Shown here: piece by piece, positions 10,192-18,453 of the stretch | Numbering within the stretch: the first letter of the stretch is position 1 | How the letters are laid out: the number at the start of each line of letters is the position of its first letter | Origin: Marinobacterium nitratireducens | GTDB taxonomy: Bacteria > Pseudomonadota > Gammaproteobacteria > Pseudomonadales > Balneatricaceae | Reading direction: 5' to 3' | Length of the DNA stretch: 64,000 nt | Assembly: GCF_014645375.1 (NCBI RefSeq) | Contig: NZ_BMLT01000005.1 | Coordinates: 248,001-312,000 of the forward strand | The notes under the pieces: generated by a model | Database searches by the model: none | What the model saw: only the letters and a program-made list of their open reading frames with translations | Told to the model about the DNA's origin: nothing | Translations under genes and position numbers: made by a program

Positions 10192-10848
10192 ATGGATCTA
10201 AACCTGAGTCTCCAGCAGGCGCGCGTGATCGGCGCGCTGATCGAAAAGGAAATCACCACCCCGGACCAGTATCCGCTGTCGCTGAATGCGCTGACACTGG
10301 CCTGCAACCAGAAAAGCAACCGCGACCCGGTGCTCGAACTTGAAGAAAGCACGGTACAGGAAACGCTGGACGAGCTGGCAAAATTGCGGCTGGTGAAGGA
10401 AGAAACGGGCTTCGGCAGCCGGGTATCCAAGTACAAGCACCGCTTCTGCAACACCGAGTTCGGAGAGCTGCAGTTTACCGGGCAGGAACTCGGCATCATC
10501 TGCGTGCTGCTGTTACGCGGGCCCCAGACCCCCGGGGAGTTGCGCACCCGCACCAACCGGCTGTGCAGTTTCAGCGACGTGCAGCAGGTCGAGAAGGTGC
10601 TGGAAAAACTGCTGGCACGTGACGACGGTCCCTTCGTGGCACGCCTTCCGCGCGAGCCCGGCAAACGCGAGTCGCGCTACGCCCATCTGTTCAGCGGCGA
10701 AGTCACGGCCGCCGAGCCGATGACGGCAGCGGCCCCCGCAACGACGCCCGTCGACGAGGATCGCCTGACGGCACTCGAGCAGGAGGTGGCAAATCTGCGG
10801 GCCGAAGTGACGGAGTTGCGGGAGCTGCTCGAGGACCTTACCGGCTGA
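10192..10848 (+). CDS. yceH: YceH family protein (DUF480)
   Basis: The 218-residue protein belongs to the YceH/DUF480 family of winged-helix proteins with no settled function. It opens with [20 protein letters not shown] and [20 protein letters not shown], the family's most conserved segment. Two winged-helix-like halves follow, the second around [15 protein letters not shown], and there is a C-terminal coiled coil (about residues 186-216, [20 protein letters not shown]). It is transcribed divergently from kbl. Confidence 0.9.
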   Translation: MDLNLSLQQARVIGALIEKEITTPDQYPLSLNALTLACNQKSNRDPVLELEESTVQETLDELAKLRLVKEETGFGSRVSKYKHRFCNTEFGELQFTGQELGIICVLLLRGPQTPGELRTRTNRLCSFSDVQQVEKVLEKLLARDDGPFVARLPREPGKRESRYAHLFSGEVTAAEPMTAAAPATTPVDEDRLTALEQEVANLRAEVTELRELLEDLTG

Positions 10849-10881
10849 GGGGTAAGTTCGGGTGGGTCAGGTGACCCTGGA

Positions 10882-11220
10882 TCAGCAGCGTCCCTTCTTG
10901 GCCTGTCCCGGCGGGCAGAAGGTAGACCGGTTATGCCGATCGTCCCCGTAGTAGTGGTGCTCCTCCCGGTACTCGCGGTATTCCCGCTCACCGCGATGAC
11001 GATCGTCACGGTAGTCTTTGGTATTGGCCGAGGTACCGACGGCGGCGCCGATGCCGGAACCGATCACCGCACCCTCTCGGCCGCCGAGTTCCGCACCGAT
11101 GGCACCGCCGACGGCGCCACCAATGGCGCCACCGACAGCGGAGTCCACGGTCAGGTCGCCGGCAAACGTAACGGCCGGCAACAGGGAAAATACGGCGATT
11201 GCGATTGTCGATTTTTTCAC
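10882..11220 (-). CDS. Secreted glycine-zipper protein (paralogue A)
   Basis: This 112-residue protein has a Sec signal peptide (MKKSTIAIAVFSLLPAVTFA). A glycine-zipper segment follows, VGGAIGGAVGGAIGAELGG and AVIGSGIGAAVGT, with glycines every four residues that would pack in a membrane or oligomer. The C-terminal third is charged and Arg/Tyr/His-rich and ends in a pair of cysteines (FCPPGQAKKGRC). It is a clear paralogue of the gene at 11302-11715 in the signal and zipper regions, so the two arose by tandem duplication. Function is unknown; envelope localisation is inferred. Confidence 0.8.
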   Translation of the reverse strand: MKKSTIAIAVFSLLPAVTFAGDLTVDSAVGGAIGGAVGGAIGAELGGREGAVIGSGIGAAVGTSANTKDYRDDRHRGEREYREYREEHHYYGDDRHNRSTFCPPGQAKKGRC

Positions 11221-11234
11221 AGCGACTTACTCCC

Positions 11235-11259
11235 GCCCGCCCCTTCGAAGGGCGCGGGC
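11235..11259. other. Intergenic GC-rich hairpin between the glycine-zipper genes
   Basis: GCCCGC (11235-11240) and GCGGGC (11254-11259) flank CCCTTCGAAGGG. There is no T-tract, so this is a hairpin in the leader of the downstream gene and not a clear terminator. Confidence 0.5.
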
Positions 11260-11301
11260 ATCATTCAGATGGTATACAGATTCTAGTCGTCGGTACGGGC
11301 G

Positions 11302-11715
11302 TTAGCGCCAGTGGTGGCCGTGATGGCCGTGGTAACCATAGTGGCGACGATGGTGCTTTTTCCAGTGCTTGCGCTTGTGATGATGGCGATAGCGGCGATC
11401 GCGCTCGTAATAATGACGCTCGATCACTACGTGGCGCTGCGCCGGGCGATACTCAGGACGGTAGTCCGGCCGGTAGTCCGGTCGGTAATCCCGGTATCTA
11501 TCCTGATACTCACGGGTACCCACCGCAGTGCCGACCACGGCACCAAGGCCGGCCCCCAGAACGGCACCGTCGCGACCGCCCATCTCGGCACCAAGCGCAC
11601 CGCCGATTGCCCCGCCCAGGGCCCCGCCTATGGCCGATTCCGTGGTCAGATCGCGGGCCATGGCCGTCGCCGGCAGCAGCGTCGCCAGCAAAAATGTCAG
11701 TAGAAACTTTTTCAT
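11302..11715 (-). CDS. Secreted glycine-zipper protein with His/Tyr/Arg-rich tail (paralogue B)
   Basis: This 137-residue protein begins with a Sec signal (MKKFLLTFLLATLLPATAMA) and then a glycine zipper (SAIGGALGGAIGGALGAEMGG, AVLGAGLGAVVGT) nearly identical in layout to the neighbour. The tail differs: YRPDYRPDYRPEYRP repeats (about residues 78-92) lead into a strongly basic run very rich in histidine and tyrosine that ends HHGHHWR. Metal or nucleic-acid binding by that tail is possible but not shown. It is likely co-transcribed with the 10882 gene. Confidence 0.8.
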   Translation of the reverse strand: MKKFLLTFLLATLLPATAMARDLTTESAIGGALGGAIGGALGAEMGGRDGAVLGAGLGAVVGTAVGTREYQDRYRDYRPDYRPDYRPEYRPAQRHVVIERHYYERDRRYRHHHKRKHWKKHHRRHYGYHGHHGHHWR

Positions 11716-11910
11716 GCGACTCTCCCTCTTCTGGCAGATCAGAGACCCGTCGGGGCCCTGTGCAACTGATGCCCATGAAACACCAGTGCAACTGAACCGG
11801 GCATGAAGACCACAGTGAAAGAAGCGGACTCTGTGGTAATGTCTGGGAACACCCGCTCGATACGGGTATCGAAACGGATGTTGCCAGCCACCGACAAGGA
11901 GACCCGCACC

Positions 11911-12570
11911 ATGCTCAAACTCTACGGCCTGCCGCTCAGCAATTACTACAACATCGTCAAGCAGGCGATGCTGGAAAAGGGCATCGCCTTCGAAGAGGTG
12001 CCGGCACCGCCGTCACAAAAGCCCGAATACCTGGCGAAAAGCCCGATGGGGAAAATCCCCTGCCTCGAAACGGAGCAGGGGTTTCTTTCCGAAACCAGCG
12101 CCATTCTCGAGTATCTCGAAGAAACGCACCCGGTACCCAAGCTTTATCCCGCCGCGACCTACGAGCGCGCCAAGGCGCGTGAGATTCAACGCATCGCCGA
12201 GCTGTACCTGGACGCCCCGTCACGCCGCTTTCTGGGACATATTTTCTTCGGCGCCCCCCTGTCGGAAGAGGCCAAGGGCGAAGTGCGCGCGGATGTGGAA
12301 AAGGGACTGGCCGCGCTCGGTCGGGTCGCCCGCTTCGAGCCCTGGGTCGCGGGCAAGGACTTCAGCTATGCCGATATCGTGCTGCTGTACTGCCTTGGTC
12401 TGACCCGCTCGATGATGAACGCAGTCTATCAGTGGGACCCGCTGCAGAATGAGCCCGAGCTCCGGGCCTGGCTGCAGCTCGCAAGCGAACGCGATCACAG
12501 CAGGCAGCTGCTGGCCGCCCAGCAGCAGGCGATAATGGATATGAAAGCAGGCAAAAAGCCGACGCCCTGA
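11911..12570 (+). CDS. Glutathione S-transferase family protein
   Basis: The protein has 219 residues from ATG 11911, chosen for the AAGGA ribosome site 10 bp upstream and because MLKLYGLPLSNYYNIVKQ is a typical GST thioredoxin-fold start. The N-terminal domain contains KSPMGKIPCLET and the GSH-contact motif LSETSAILEYLEE. The all-alpha C-terminal domain follows (about residues 85-210). Conjugation or reduction of an unknown electrophile using glutathione is inferred from the family. It stands alone, followed by a strong bidirectional terminator. Confidence 0.88.
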   Translation: MLKLYGLPLSNYYNIVKQAMLEKGIAFEEVPAPPSQKPEYLAKSPMGKIPCLETEQGFLSETSAILEYLEETHPVPKLYPAATYERAKAREIQRIAELYLDAPSRRFLGHIFFGAPLSEEAKGEVRADVEKGLAALGRVARFEPWVAGKDFSYADIVLLYCLGLTRSMMNAVYQWDPLQNEPELRAWLQLASERDHSRQLLAAQQQAIMDMKAGKKPTP

Positions 12571-12599
12571 GCAGCGAGACAGTCTGCCGATCATGCGAC

Positions 12600-12631
12600 A
12601 AAAAGCCGGCCCCTTGCGAAGCCGGCTTTTT
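12600..12631. terminator. Bidirectional rho-independent terminator
   Basis: The arms AAAAAGCCGGC (12600-12610) and GCCGGCTTTTT (12621-12631) form an 11-bp stem with a 10-base loop and T-tracts in both directions. It ends the GST gene on the left and the convergent racemase-like gene on the right. Confidence 0.9.
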
Positions 12632-12654
12632 AGTCGAAAGCTGGCACGATGCCG

Positions 12655-13458
12655 TCAGTTCGGCTCGCCCTGAATAGCCCTGACTGCGGCGCGGGCCGCC
12701 GCGTTGACCGCCACGACCAGCGGTGCGTCGAACTGCGGCTGCAATCGCAGTGCGGATGCGGACAACGGTCCCCCGCCCATGATTACCGCTGTGGCCCCAT
12801 CCTTGTCGAGGGATTCGCGCACCGCACCCGCAAGCGCCGCATCAAGCTTCTCCGGCGACTGAACCAGGACCAGCGGATCGCCCGATGTGACTCTGACGCC
12901 GCGATACAGGTGCTCGTAACCCAAGGAGGCGGCTTTTTGCCTGAAGGACTCGATCAGGCCCTCGTCCGGCGTCACGGTCACGATGCCGAATGGCCGGTCG
13001 CCGCGCGCGGCTTCGTGAAACACTTCCTCGCCGATACCGAACACCGGAATCTCCACCGCCGCGCGAAGCTCCTCGAGCCCCGGATCGCTGAAAGCCGACA
13101 CGATGATCGCAGCCACCCGCTCATCCCTGGCGGCCTCAACCCCGACCGAGACCACGCCGGGAACGGCATCGATCATGTCCTGCGGCGTCGTCAGCAACGG
13201 CGGAGCGTCCGTATTGCTTCTCCCCACCACGTCCGCCACGCCCTGCGTCTCGAGCCGCGCGAGCGCGACCATCGACTCGGTTGCCTTGGCGTTGGAGTTG
13301 GGGTTGATCAGAACGATGGTTTTGGCACGGCTTTCGGTTGGTACAGGGGGCATCGACTCATCCTGTCCGGCCTGGACCGTCGAGGATAATAGACAGGCGC
13401 CCAACAGGAAACCGATCGATCGTCTGGCCAGGGCAGCGCTTAGCCGGAGCTTTGTCAT
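12655..13458 (-). CDS. Exported Asp/Glu/hydantoin racemase homologue lacking both catalytic cysteines
   Basis: The 267-residue protein has an N-terminal signal (RR followed by SIGFLLGACLLSSTVQA, cleavage near residue 30). The rest aligns with the Asp/Glu/hydantoin racemase fold: INPNSNAKATESM, then SAFSDPG and AVIMGGGPLSA. In the family, two cysteines act as acid/base (AC-F-x-DPG and LGC-x-G). Here those positions are Ala122 and Gly229, so racemisation is unlikely. The neighbouring cytoplasmic paralogue keeps both. It lies downstream of the NCS1 permease on the same strand. A ligand-binding role in the periplasm is an inference. Confidence 0.75.
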   Translation of the reverse strand: MTKLRLSAALARRSIGFLLGACLLSSTVQAGQDESMPPVPTESRAKTIVLINPNSNAKATESMVALARLETQGVADVVGRSNTDAPPLLTTPQDMIDAVPGVVSVGVEAARDERVAAIIVSAFSDPGLEELRAAVEIPVFGIGEEVFHEAARGDRPFGIVTVTPDEGLIESFRQKAASLGYEHLYRGVRVTSGDPLVLVQSPEKLDAALAGAVRESLDKDGATAVIMGGGPLSASALRLQPQFDAPLVVAVNAAARAAVRAIQGEPN

Positions 13459-13497
13459 TTTGTTGTATCTCCAGGTTGTGACGGAAGTAAGAGCGAG

Positions 13498-13522
13498 AAA
13501 AAGCCCCGCGCATCGACGGGGC
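13498..13522 (-). terminator. Rho-independent terminator after the NCS1 permease
   Basis: Read on the minus strand, GCCCCG and CGGGGC form a stem around a short loop, followed by TTTTTC. It lies 8 bp past the permease stop and ahead of the exported racemase homologue, so that gene may need its own promoter or read-through. Confidence 0.75.
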
Positions 13523-13529
13523 GGGAGGG

Positions 13530-14891
13530 TTACTGGCGAAAGCGCGCGCAGGCGGACCAGTTGGTCATCAGCAGGTAGTAGGTCACACCGGCCGGTATCA
13601 GGCTGGCGTACCAGGATACCGACGAGAACCAGAGCGCGACGACAGCGCCGGCCAGCGAGGCGATAACGGCCGCGTAGTTGATGCCCCGGTAGGGACCGTT
13701 CTCGTCATACAGGTTTTCCAGGTTCAGCTTCTGGCGGCGCAGGATAAAGTAGTCCACCACCATGACCGCGAAGATCGGGCCCAGGAATGCCGAGTAGATC
13801 TGCACGAACATCTGCAGGCCGGCGGCGGACTCGTCCTTGACCAGCTCCCAGGGAAAGGTGCAGAAGGCCAGCAGACCGACGATGATGGTAGCGGTGCGGA
13901 ACTTCAGCTTGAACACGTTCATCAGGATGTAGGTCGGCGGCACCACGTTGTTGAGCACGTTGGTGGTGACCTGGGCAAAGGCGATGAACAGCAGCGTGGT
14001 GACCAGCAGCAGCTGGTTGTCCACGGCATTCGCGAACACCTGGACCGGATCGGAAATGCCGGTAGCGCCGGAAACCATGAGGCCGATCAGGCCCATGAAC
14101 AGGGTGCAGGGCAGGATCGACATGGCGTACAGGGTGGACAGCACGCCGCGGCCGGTGCCTTCCTTAAGCTCACGGGAGTAGTCGCTGACGTTCAGCATCA
14201 TGGTGCTGTAGATACCGAGGAACAGCATGGTGGCCCCCCAGAACGGCAGCCCCCAGGTGCCTTCGATATTCACCAGCTGGGTGCTGATGGCATCGCCGTA
14301 CTTGTCGACGACGCTGTAGAACATGTACACCAGCGAAACCAGGATAAAGCCGCTGCCGATATTCTCCAGCCACTTGATGCCCTTGAAACCGAACATCGAA
14401 AGGCCGATCTGCAACAGCTGAAAGGTGATGAAGTAGAAAATCAGATTGTCGAAGCCGAGCAGTGTCGCCGAAACCGCATTGAGGGCACCGGCACCGACCC
14501 AGCTCTGGAAGCCGTACCAGACGATGGCCGGCACCGCCCTGACCAGACCGGGAAAGTGAGTACCGCCAAAGCCGAAGGCACTGCGGGCCTGGACAATGAA
14601 CGGGATGCCGTACTTGTAGCCGGCGGCGCCGTTGAGCGCCAGCGCGATACCGATGACGAAACAGCCGATGGCGATGGCAAGACACGCCTGCAGCAGGTTC
14701 AGGGTGCCGACGATGCTGGAGCCCATGGTGAAGGTACCGATGGAAACGCAGCCGCCGAACCAGGCCAGCAGGTAGGACAGCCGGCCCATGATCCGGGTTT
14801 TCTGCGGCGCCAGCGATTCTTCGCCAGCATGCTTGGTTTCGATAACACCATCCACGGGCAGATCTGCCTGTAGTACCTGATCGTTACTCAT
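13530..14891 (-). CDS. NCS1 family nucleobase/hydantoin/allantoin permease
   Basis: This 453-residue inner-membrane protein has about 12 hydrophobic segments and the NCS1 features seen in Mhp1, CodB and allantoin permeases: an N-terminal FGGCVSIGTFTMGSS helix, the RSAFGFGGTHFPGLVRAVPAIVWYGFQSWVGAGA block, and YFILRRQKLNLENLY near the C-terminus. These sodium- or proton-coupled carriers take up purines, pyrimidines, hydantoins or allantoin. Two hydantoin-racemase-type neighbours favour a hydantoin or allantoin-like substrate, but no hydantoinase or carbamoylase is in the window, so the substrate is open. Confidence 0.88.
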   Translation of the reverse strand: MSNDQVLQADLPVDGVIETKHAGEESLAPQKTRIMGRLSYLLAWFGGCVSIGTFTMGSSIVGTLNLLQACLAIAIGCFVIGIALALNGAAGYKYGIPFIVQARSAFGFGGTHFPGLVRAVPAIVWYGFQSWVGAGALNAVSATLLGFDNLIFYFITFQLLQIGLSMFGFKGIKWLENIGSGFILVSLVYMFYSVVDKYGDAISTQLVNIEGTWGLPFWGATMLFLGIYSTMMLNVSDYSRELKEGTGRGVLSTLYAMSILPCTLFMGLIGLMVSGATGISDPVQVFANAVDNQLLLVTTLLFIAFAQVTTNVLNNVVPPTYILMNVFKLKFRTATIIVGLLAFCTFPWELVKDESAAGLQMFVQIYSAFLGPIFAVMVVDYFILRRQKLNLENLYDENGPYRGINYAAVIASLAGAVVALWFSSVSWYASLIPAGVTYYLLMTNWSACARFRQ

Positions 14892-14978
14892 AGTGTTGTC
14901 CTCATGGCGCGGGCCGCAACCCGCCTTGTTATTTTTGTAGTAATTCCCGGACCCGTTGATTGCCCGGATCTACGGGAT

Positions 14979-15719
14979 TCAGCCCCCGGTGCCCGACAGG
15001 CGCGCGAACTCCCCGCTGAAGGTCTTCGGTCGCGGATAGTCCAGATCGCCGAACTTGCTGGTCTCCAGTCCCAGGCTCACCAGCGACTCGGCCAGCTTGA
15101 CCGCAGCGGTCACCCCCTCGACGATCGGCAGCCCGACCTCGCGGCGGATTTCATCGGTCAGGTCGGCCATGCCGCCGCATCCCAGCACGATAGCCCCGAT
15201 ATTGTCCTCGGCCTTGGCGCGCAGGCATTCCTCGATGATCCGGTCCAGCGCGGCGCGGCCGTCGTCCTCCAGGTCCAGCACCGGTATTTCCGCCGCGCGC
15301 ACGCGGCGGCAGTGGTGGGCGAAGCCATACGACTGCAAAAGGTGCTCCGCGATGATGCCGGTGCGCCCCAAAGTGGTGACGATGGAAAAGCGGGTGCTGA
15401 TCAGCGTCGCCATATGGAAAGCGGCCTCGGCGATCCCGATGACCGGAGCCCGGGTCAGTTCTCGCGCGGCCAGCAGGCCGGGATCGCCAAAACAGGCCAC
15501 GACGTAGGCGTCGGTCTGTTCCCGCTCTCCTGCAAGCACCTCTTCGGCAACGCCGACTGCGCTGACCACCTCGTCGAAATGGCACTCGATCGAGACGGGG
15601 CCGCTGTGCGGATTGGTGGCGAGGATCCGCGTGCCGGGCGAGGCGACCCGCTGTGCCGCCTCCCCGATCTTGGCGGTCATGCCTGCCGTGGTGTTGGGGT
15701 TAATTACTCGAATCTGCAT
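14979..15719 (-). CDS. Aspartate/glutamate/hydantoin racemase family protein
   Basis: The 246-residue cytoplasmic protein starts MQIRVINPNTTAGMTAKIG, typical of hydantoin racemase. It carries both catalytic cysteines: Cys76 in VVACFGDPG and Cys181 in IVLGCGGM. Family members interconvert D- and L-5-substituted hydantoins or related amino-acid derivatives such as allantoin. It precedes the NCS1 permease by 87 bp on the same strand, so transport and racemisation of one substrate is likely. Upstream is an AT-rich region with two perfect palindromes, probable operator sites. Confidence 0.88.
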   Translation of the reverse strand: MQIRVINPNTTAGMTAKIGEAAQRVASPGTRILATNPHSGPVSIECHFDEVVSAVGVAEEVLAGEREQTDAYVVACFGDPGLLAARELTRAPVIGIAEAAFHMATLISTRFSIVTTLGRTGIIAEHLLQSYGFAHHCRRVRAAEIPVLDLEDDGRAALDRIIEECLRAKAEDNIGAIVLGCGGMADLTDEIRREVGLPIVEGVTAAVKLAESLVSLGLETSKFGDLDYPRPKTFSGEFARLSGTGG

Positions 15720-16088
15720 GGTGGTGTTACCTGTTTCCGTTCAGTGCCCTTTCGTTTTACACAATAAACAAAGTTATGTACATACTATTGAACATGATTG
15801 TTAACAATACGCACCAGCTAAATTATGAATTACAAATAATGATAAAGACAGGGAGCAACCAGCAGAATTCTATTTTTTATTTATAAAAATCAAACAGTTA
15901 AAGACTGAAAATCGAGAGCATAAAGATCGAAGAATACAGGGATCCATCATGAACGGTATCCAAGCATTCCGGCATTAGGTTGCAGAATTCGCAGGATGGT
16001 GAAGGGTTTCCGGATGCAGGGCAGCCTGCGGCAACATCATCTATCCTTGTATTGCACCGTGCCGAGACCGCCCTCCCGGAGGATACCC
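15720..16088. promoter_or_regulatory. AT-rich intergenic region with two perfect palindromes
   Basis: This 369-bp gap between the divergent racemase and the small gene at 16089 is strikingly AT-rich against its surroundings, especially 15760-15950. It holds TATGTACATA (15775-15784) and ATTGTTAACAAT (15797-15808), both perfect palindromes, 56 and 78 bp upstream of the racemase start. They are plausible operators for a dimeric regulator. No gene is seen in it. Confidence 0.55.
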
Positions 16089-16310
16089 ATGTTCCTGAAA
16101 GAAAAATCCAGTGGCCACCTGATCGAGGTCCTGTCGCTGCAGGACCTGTTCAACCCCTTCCAGTCGACCGTGAACGGCCGTTACAACCATGGCGAGGAAG
16201 CCCAGGAGCCCGAAGATTTCGACAAGCAGGACCTGATCTTCCTCTCGGGCGAAGCCCTGCCCCGCTGCTGGACCGACGACCATTATCGGGATGCCGAACT
16301 CAGGCGCTGA
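16089..16310 (+). CDS. Small conserved protein of unknown function
   Basis: The 73-residue protein starts at ATG 16089, preceded by GGAGGATACCC (GGAGG about 7 bp before the start); upstream in-frame codons were excluded. MFLKEKSSGHLIEVLSLQDLFNPFQ and the C-terminal LPRCWTDDHYRD resemble a small conserved protein family found in Pseudomonas and cyanobacteria, sometimes labelled acetyltransferase without evidence. It has no signal peptide or membrane segment. It is followed by the HlyU-like gene on the same strand 79 bp away. Confidence 0.65.
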   Translation: MFLKEKSSGHLIEVLSLQDLFNPFQSTVNGRYNHGEEAQEPEDFDKQDLIFLSGEALPRCWTDDHYRDAELRR

Positions 16311-16389
16311 GAGGAACAGTCAGTGCCCACTTGCCAGCCTTTCCATCTCGGGCTAGGGTCTGGCCTTGATCAGAGCTAAGGAGAACGCC

Positions 16390-16689
16390 GTGGGCCTGGG
16401 ATCCATATTGAAAAAACTGCTGGGTGGCACCGATGAGGGCGCCGGGGAAGAAAGCCTTGGCGACGCGATCGAGTACAAGGGGTATCGGATCTACCTGAAG
16501 GCACGACCGCTGGACGGCCAGTTCGGCGTCGGTGGAGTGATTCGCAAGGAAATCGACGGCGAGACCCGCGAGCACCTCTTCTTCCGTGCAGACCAGCTCC
16601 CGAGCCGCGAGATGTGCGACGAACTCACGTTGCAGAAAGCGAAACAAACGATCGATCAGCAGGGCGACGATATCTTCGGAAGACCGTAG
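16390..16689 (+). CDS. HlyU family protein
   Basis: The protein has 99 residues from GTG 16390, chosen because AAGGAGA ends 5 bp upstream. It matches the HlyU family (GLGSILKKLLGG; AIEYKGYRIYLKARP; GGVIRKEIDGETREHLFFRAD; KAKQTIDQQGDDIF). HlyU of Vibrio is a haemolysin/toxin activator with a winged-helix fold, but short HlyU-family proteins like this are widespread and mostly uncharacterised. An upstream ATG at 16366 is possible but lacks a comparable ribosome site. Confidence 0.8.
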   Translation: MGLGSILKKLLGGTDEGAGEESLGDAIEYKGYRIYLKARPLDGQFGVGGVIRKEIDGETREHLFFRADQLPSREMCDELTLQKAKQTIDQQGDDIFGRP

Positions 16690-16696
16690 TCAGGTG

Positions 16697-16782
16697 TGTT
16701 GGGTTCACTGGCATTTGCTCCTGCAATGCCGGCATTTCTGCAGTCCATTGCAGTCGCTGCGCCGCTGGACCCAACCTACGAG
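16697..16782. repeat. GTTGGGT-bounded repeat with 57-bp insert, copy 1
   Basis: TGTTGGGTT at 16697 and ACCCAACCTACGA ending near 16782 bound the element. Inside is a 57-bp segment (16710-16766) identical to 16894-16950. The insert can itself fold (GGCATT with AATGCC). Confidence 0.85.
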
Positions 16783-16799
16783 AGCTTGTGGTATCACGC

Positions 16800-16966
16800 T
16801 TTTGTAGGATGCGGTGGAGCGCAGCGCAACCCATCACCCCGGCACTGCCCGCAGCGTATGGTGGATCCATCACGCATGTTGGGTTACGCGGACGGCATTT
16901 GCTCCTGCAATGCCGGCATTTCTGCAGTCCATTGCAGTCGCTGCGCCGCTAGACCCAACCTACGAA
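16800..16966. repeat. GTTGGGT-bounded composite repeat with 57-bp insert, copy 2
   Basis: The core (16877-16966) repeats copy 1. The flank 16820-16876, with CCATCACCCCGGCA and CGCATGTTGGGTTACG, matches the flank of the element at 38258-38403. The right edge CGTAGGTTGGGT (minus strand) supplies the TAG stop of the cysteine-synthase fusion. Confidence 0.85.
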
Positions 16967-18453
16967 TCGCGCGGATGCAGCCAGGTCGGCAGCAACGAGT
17001 AGGGATCCAGCTCCAGGTTCCGGTCGAAATCCACGCCGGCGCGCGCCAGGCGCTGCTGCAGTTCACCACTGCGAAATTCGTCGAACACCTCGGTACAGCC
17101 GCCGACGAACTCCCCGGCCACGAACACCTGCGGTATCGTGACGCAACCGGTACGGTCGTTCAGCGCCGCGCGGATGGCGCCGCCGCGGTTATCGGCCTGG
17201 TACTCGGTGCTGTCGAGATCGACGGAACGATAGTCGATACCGCAGCGCGCGAACAGTTTGCGCAGCGACCAGCAGAACTCGCACCATTCGAGCGCGAACA
17301 TCACCACCGGTCGGTTCGGATCGTTCAGCACCTCGTCGACGAACGCCTGCGCATCGGCGCTTGGCGCCACCGTCGTCGCCTTTGCCGCCGGTGGCGGCGC
17401 GCTTGAACGGTCGAAACGGAAACCCGGTGTCGAGCGGGAGATCTCCAGCTCCTCCTCGGTCATCTCGGTTTCGATATCGGCAAACAGCGGCGTGCTGAGA
17501 TAACGCTCGCCGGTATCCGGCAACATGCAGAGAATATGGCTACCCGGGTTACAGCTGCGGGCAAGTTCGAGCCCACCTGCGAGCGTCGCACCGGCGGTAA
17601 TGCCGCAGAATATCCCCTCCTGACGTGCAAGCTCCCGCGACAGGCGCAGCGCGTCGTTCCCGGCTATCGGCATCACCTGATCGACATAGCCGGACGCGAC
17701 TGCGTCCTCGGTCAGCCGGGAAATGAAATCCGGCGTCCAGCCCTGCATAAGATGGGGGCGGAACCCCGGATGGCTCGCCGCCGGAGCCCCGTCGTCGGTG
17801 CGCGCCTGAGCGACGCCACTGCCAAGCAAAGGCGAGTTGTCGGGCTCGCACACCACCACGCGGGTAGCGGGGCTGCGTTCGCGCAGCACACGCGCCACGC
17901 CCTTGAGCGTGCCGCCGGTACCGAATCCGGTGACCCAGTAATCGAGCCGGGTGTCGGCGAAATCCTCCAATATTTCGACCGCCGTGGTGCGGGAATGGAA
18001 ATCGGCGTTGGCCTCGTTTTCGAACTGCCGGCACAGGAACCAGCCGTGCTTTTCGGCCAGCTCGACCGCTTTGGCCAGCATGCCGCTGCCCTTTTCCGCC
18101 GCGGGCGTCAGCACCACCCGAGCGCCGAGAAAGCGCATCATGCGCCGGCGTTCGACGCTGAAGTTCTCGGCCATGGTCACCACCAGCGGGTAACCCTTGC
18201 AGGCGCAGACCATCGCCAGGCCGATGCCGGTGTTGCCGCTCGTCGCCTCGACCACCGTCTGCCCGGGCCGCAACGCACCGCGGCGCTCGGCATCCTCGAT
18301 AACACCAAGCGCCAGGCGGTCCTTGACCGAGCCCATCGGGTTGAACGCTTCGAGCTTGACGTAAAGATTTACGCCCTCAGGACCCAGTCGGTTGATCCGC
18401 ACCACCGGCGTTCGCCCGACGGTCTCCAGTATGCTGTCGTATCGCCGGCCCAT
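16960..18453 (-). CDS. O-acetylserine sulfhydrylase-like PLP enzyme fused to a glutaredoxin domain
   Basis: The protein has 497 residues. Residues 1 to about 320 are a cysteine-synthase-type fold-II PLP enzyme: the PLP lysine is Lys44 in NPMGSVKDR, the substrate loop is TSGNTG, and the phosphate-binding loop is GTGGT. A linker of about 60 residues leads to a glutaredoxin-like domain (about 370-480) with active site Cys391-Glu-Phe-Cys394, then TIPQVFVAGEFVGGCTE. The first domain would make cysteine or cleave a related thioether; the second suggests thiol transfer or redox control. The stop codon lies in a repeat element. Confidence 0.85.
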   Translation of the reverse strand: MGRRYDSILETVGRTPVVRINRLGPEGVNLYVKLEAFNPMGSVKDRLALGVIEDAERRGALRPGQTVVEATSGNTGIGLAMVCACKGYPLVVTMAENFSVERRRMMRFLGARVVLTPAAEKGSGMLAKAVELAEKHGWFLCRQFENEANADFHSRTTAVEILEDFADTRLDYWVTGFGTGGTLKGVARVLRERSPATRVVVCEPDNSPLLGSGVAQARTDDGAPAASHPGFRPHLMQGWTPDFISRLTEDAVASGYVDQVMPIAGNDALRLSRELARQEGIFCGITAGATLAGGLELARSCNPGSHILCMLPDTGERYLSTPLFADIETEMTEEELEISRSTPGFRFDRSSAPPPAAKATTVAPSADAQAFVDEVLNDPNRPVVMFALEWCEFCWSLRKLFARCGIDYRSVDLDSTEYQADNRGGAIRAALNDRTGCVTIPQVFVAGEFVGGCTEVFDEFRSGELQQRLARAGVDFDRNLELDPYSLLPTWLHPRDS

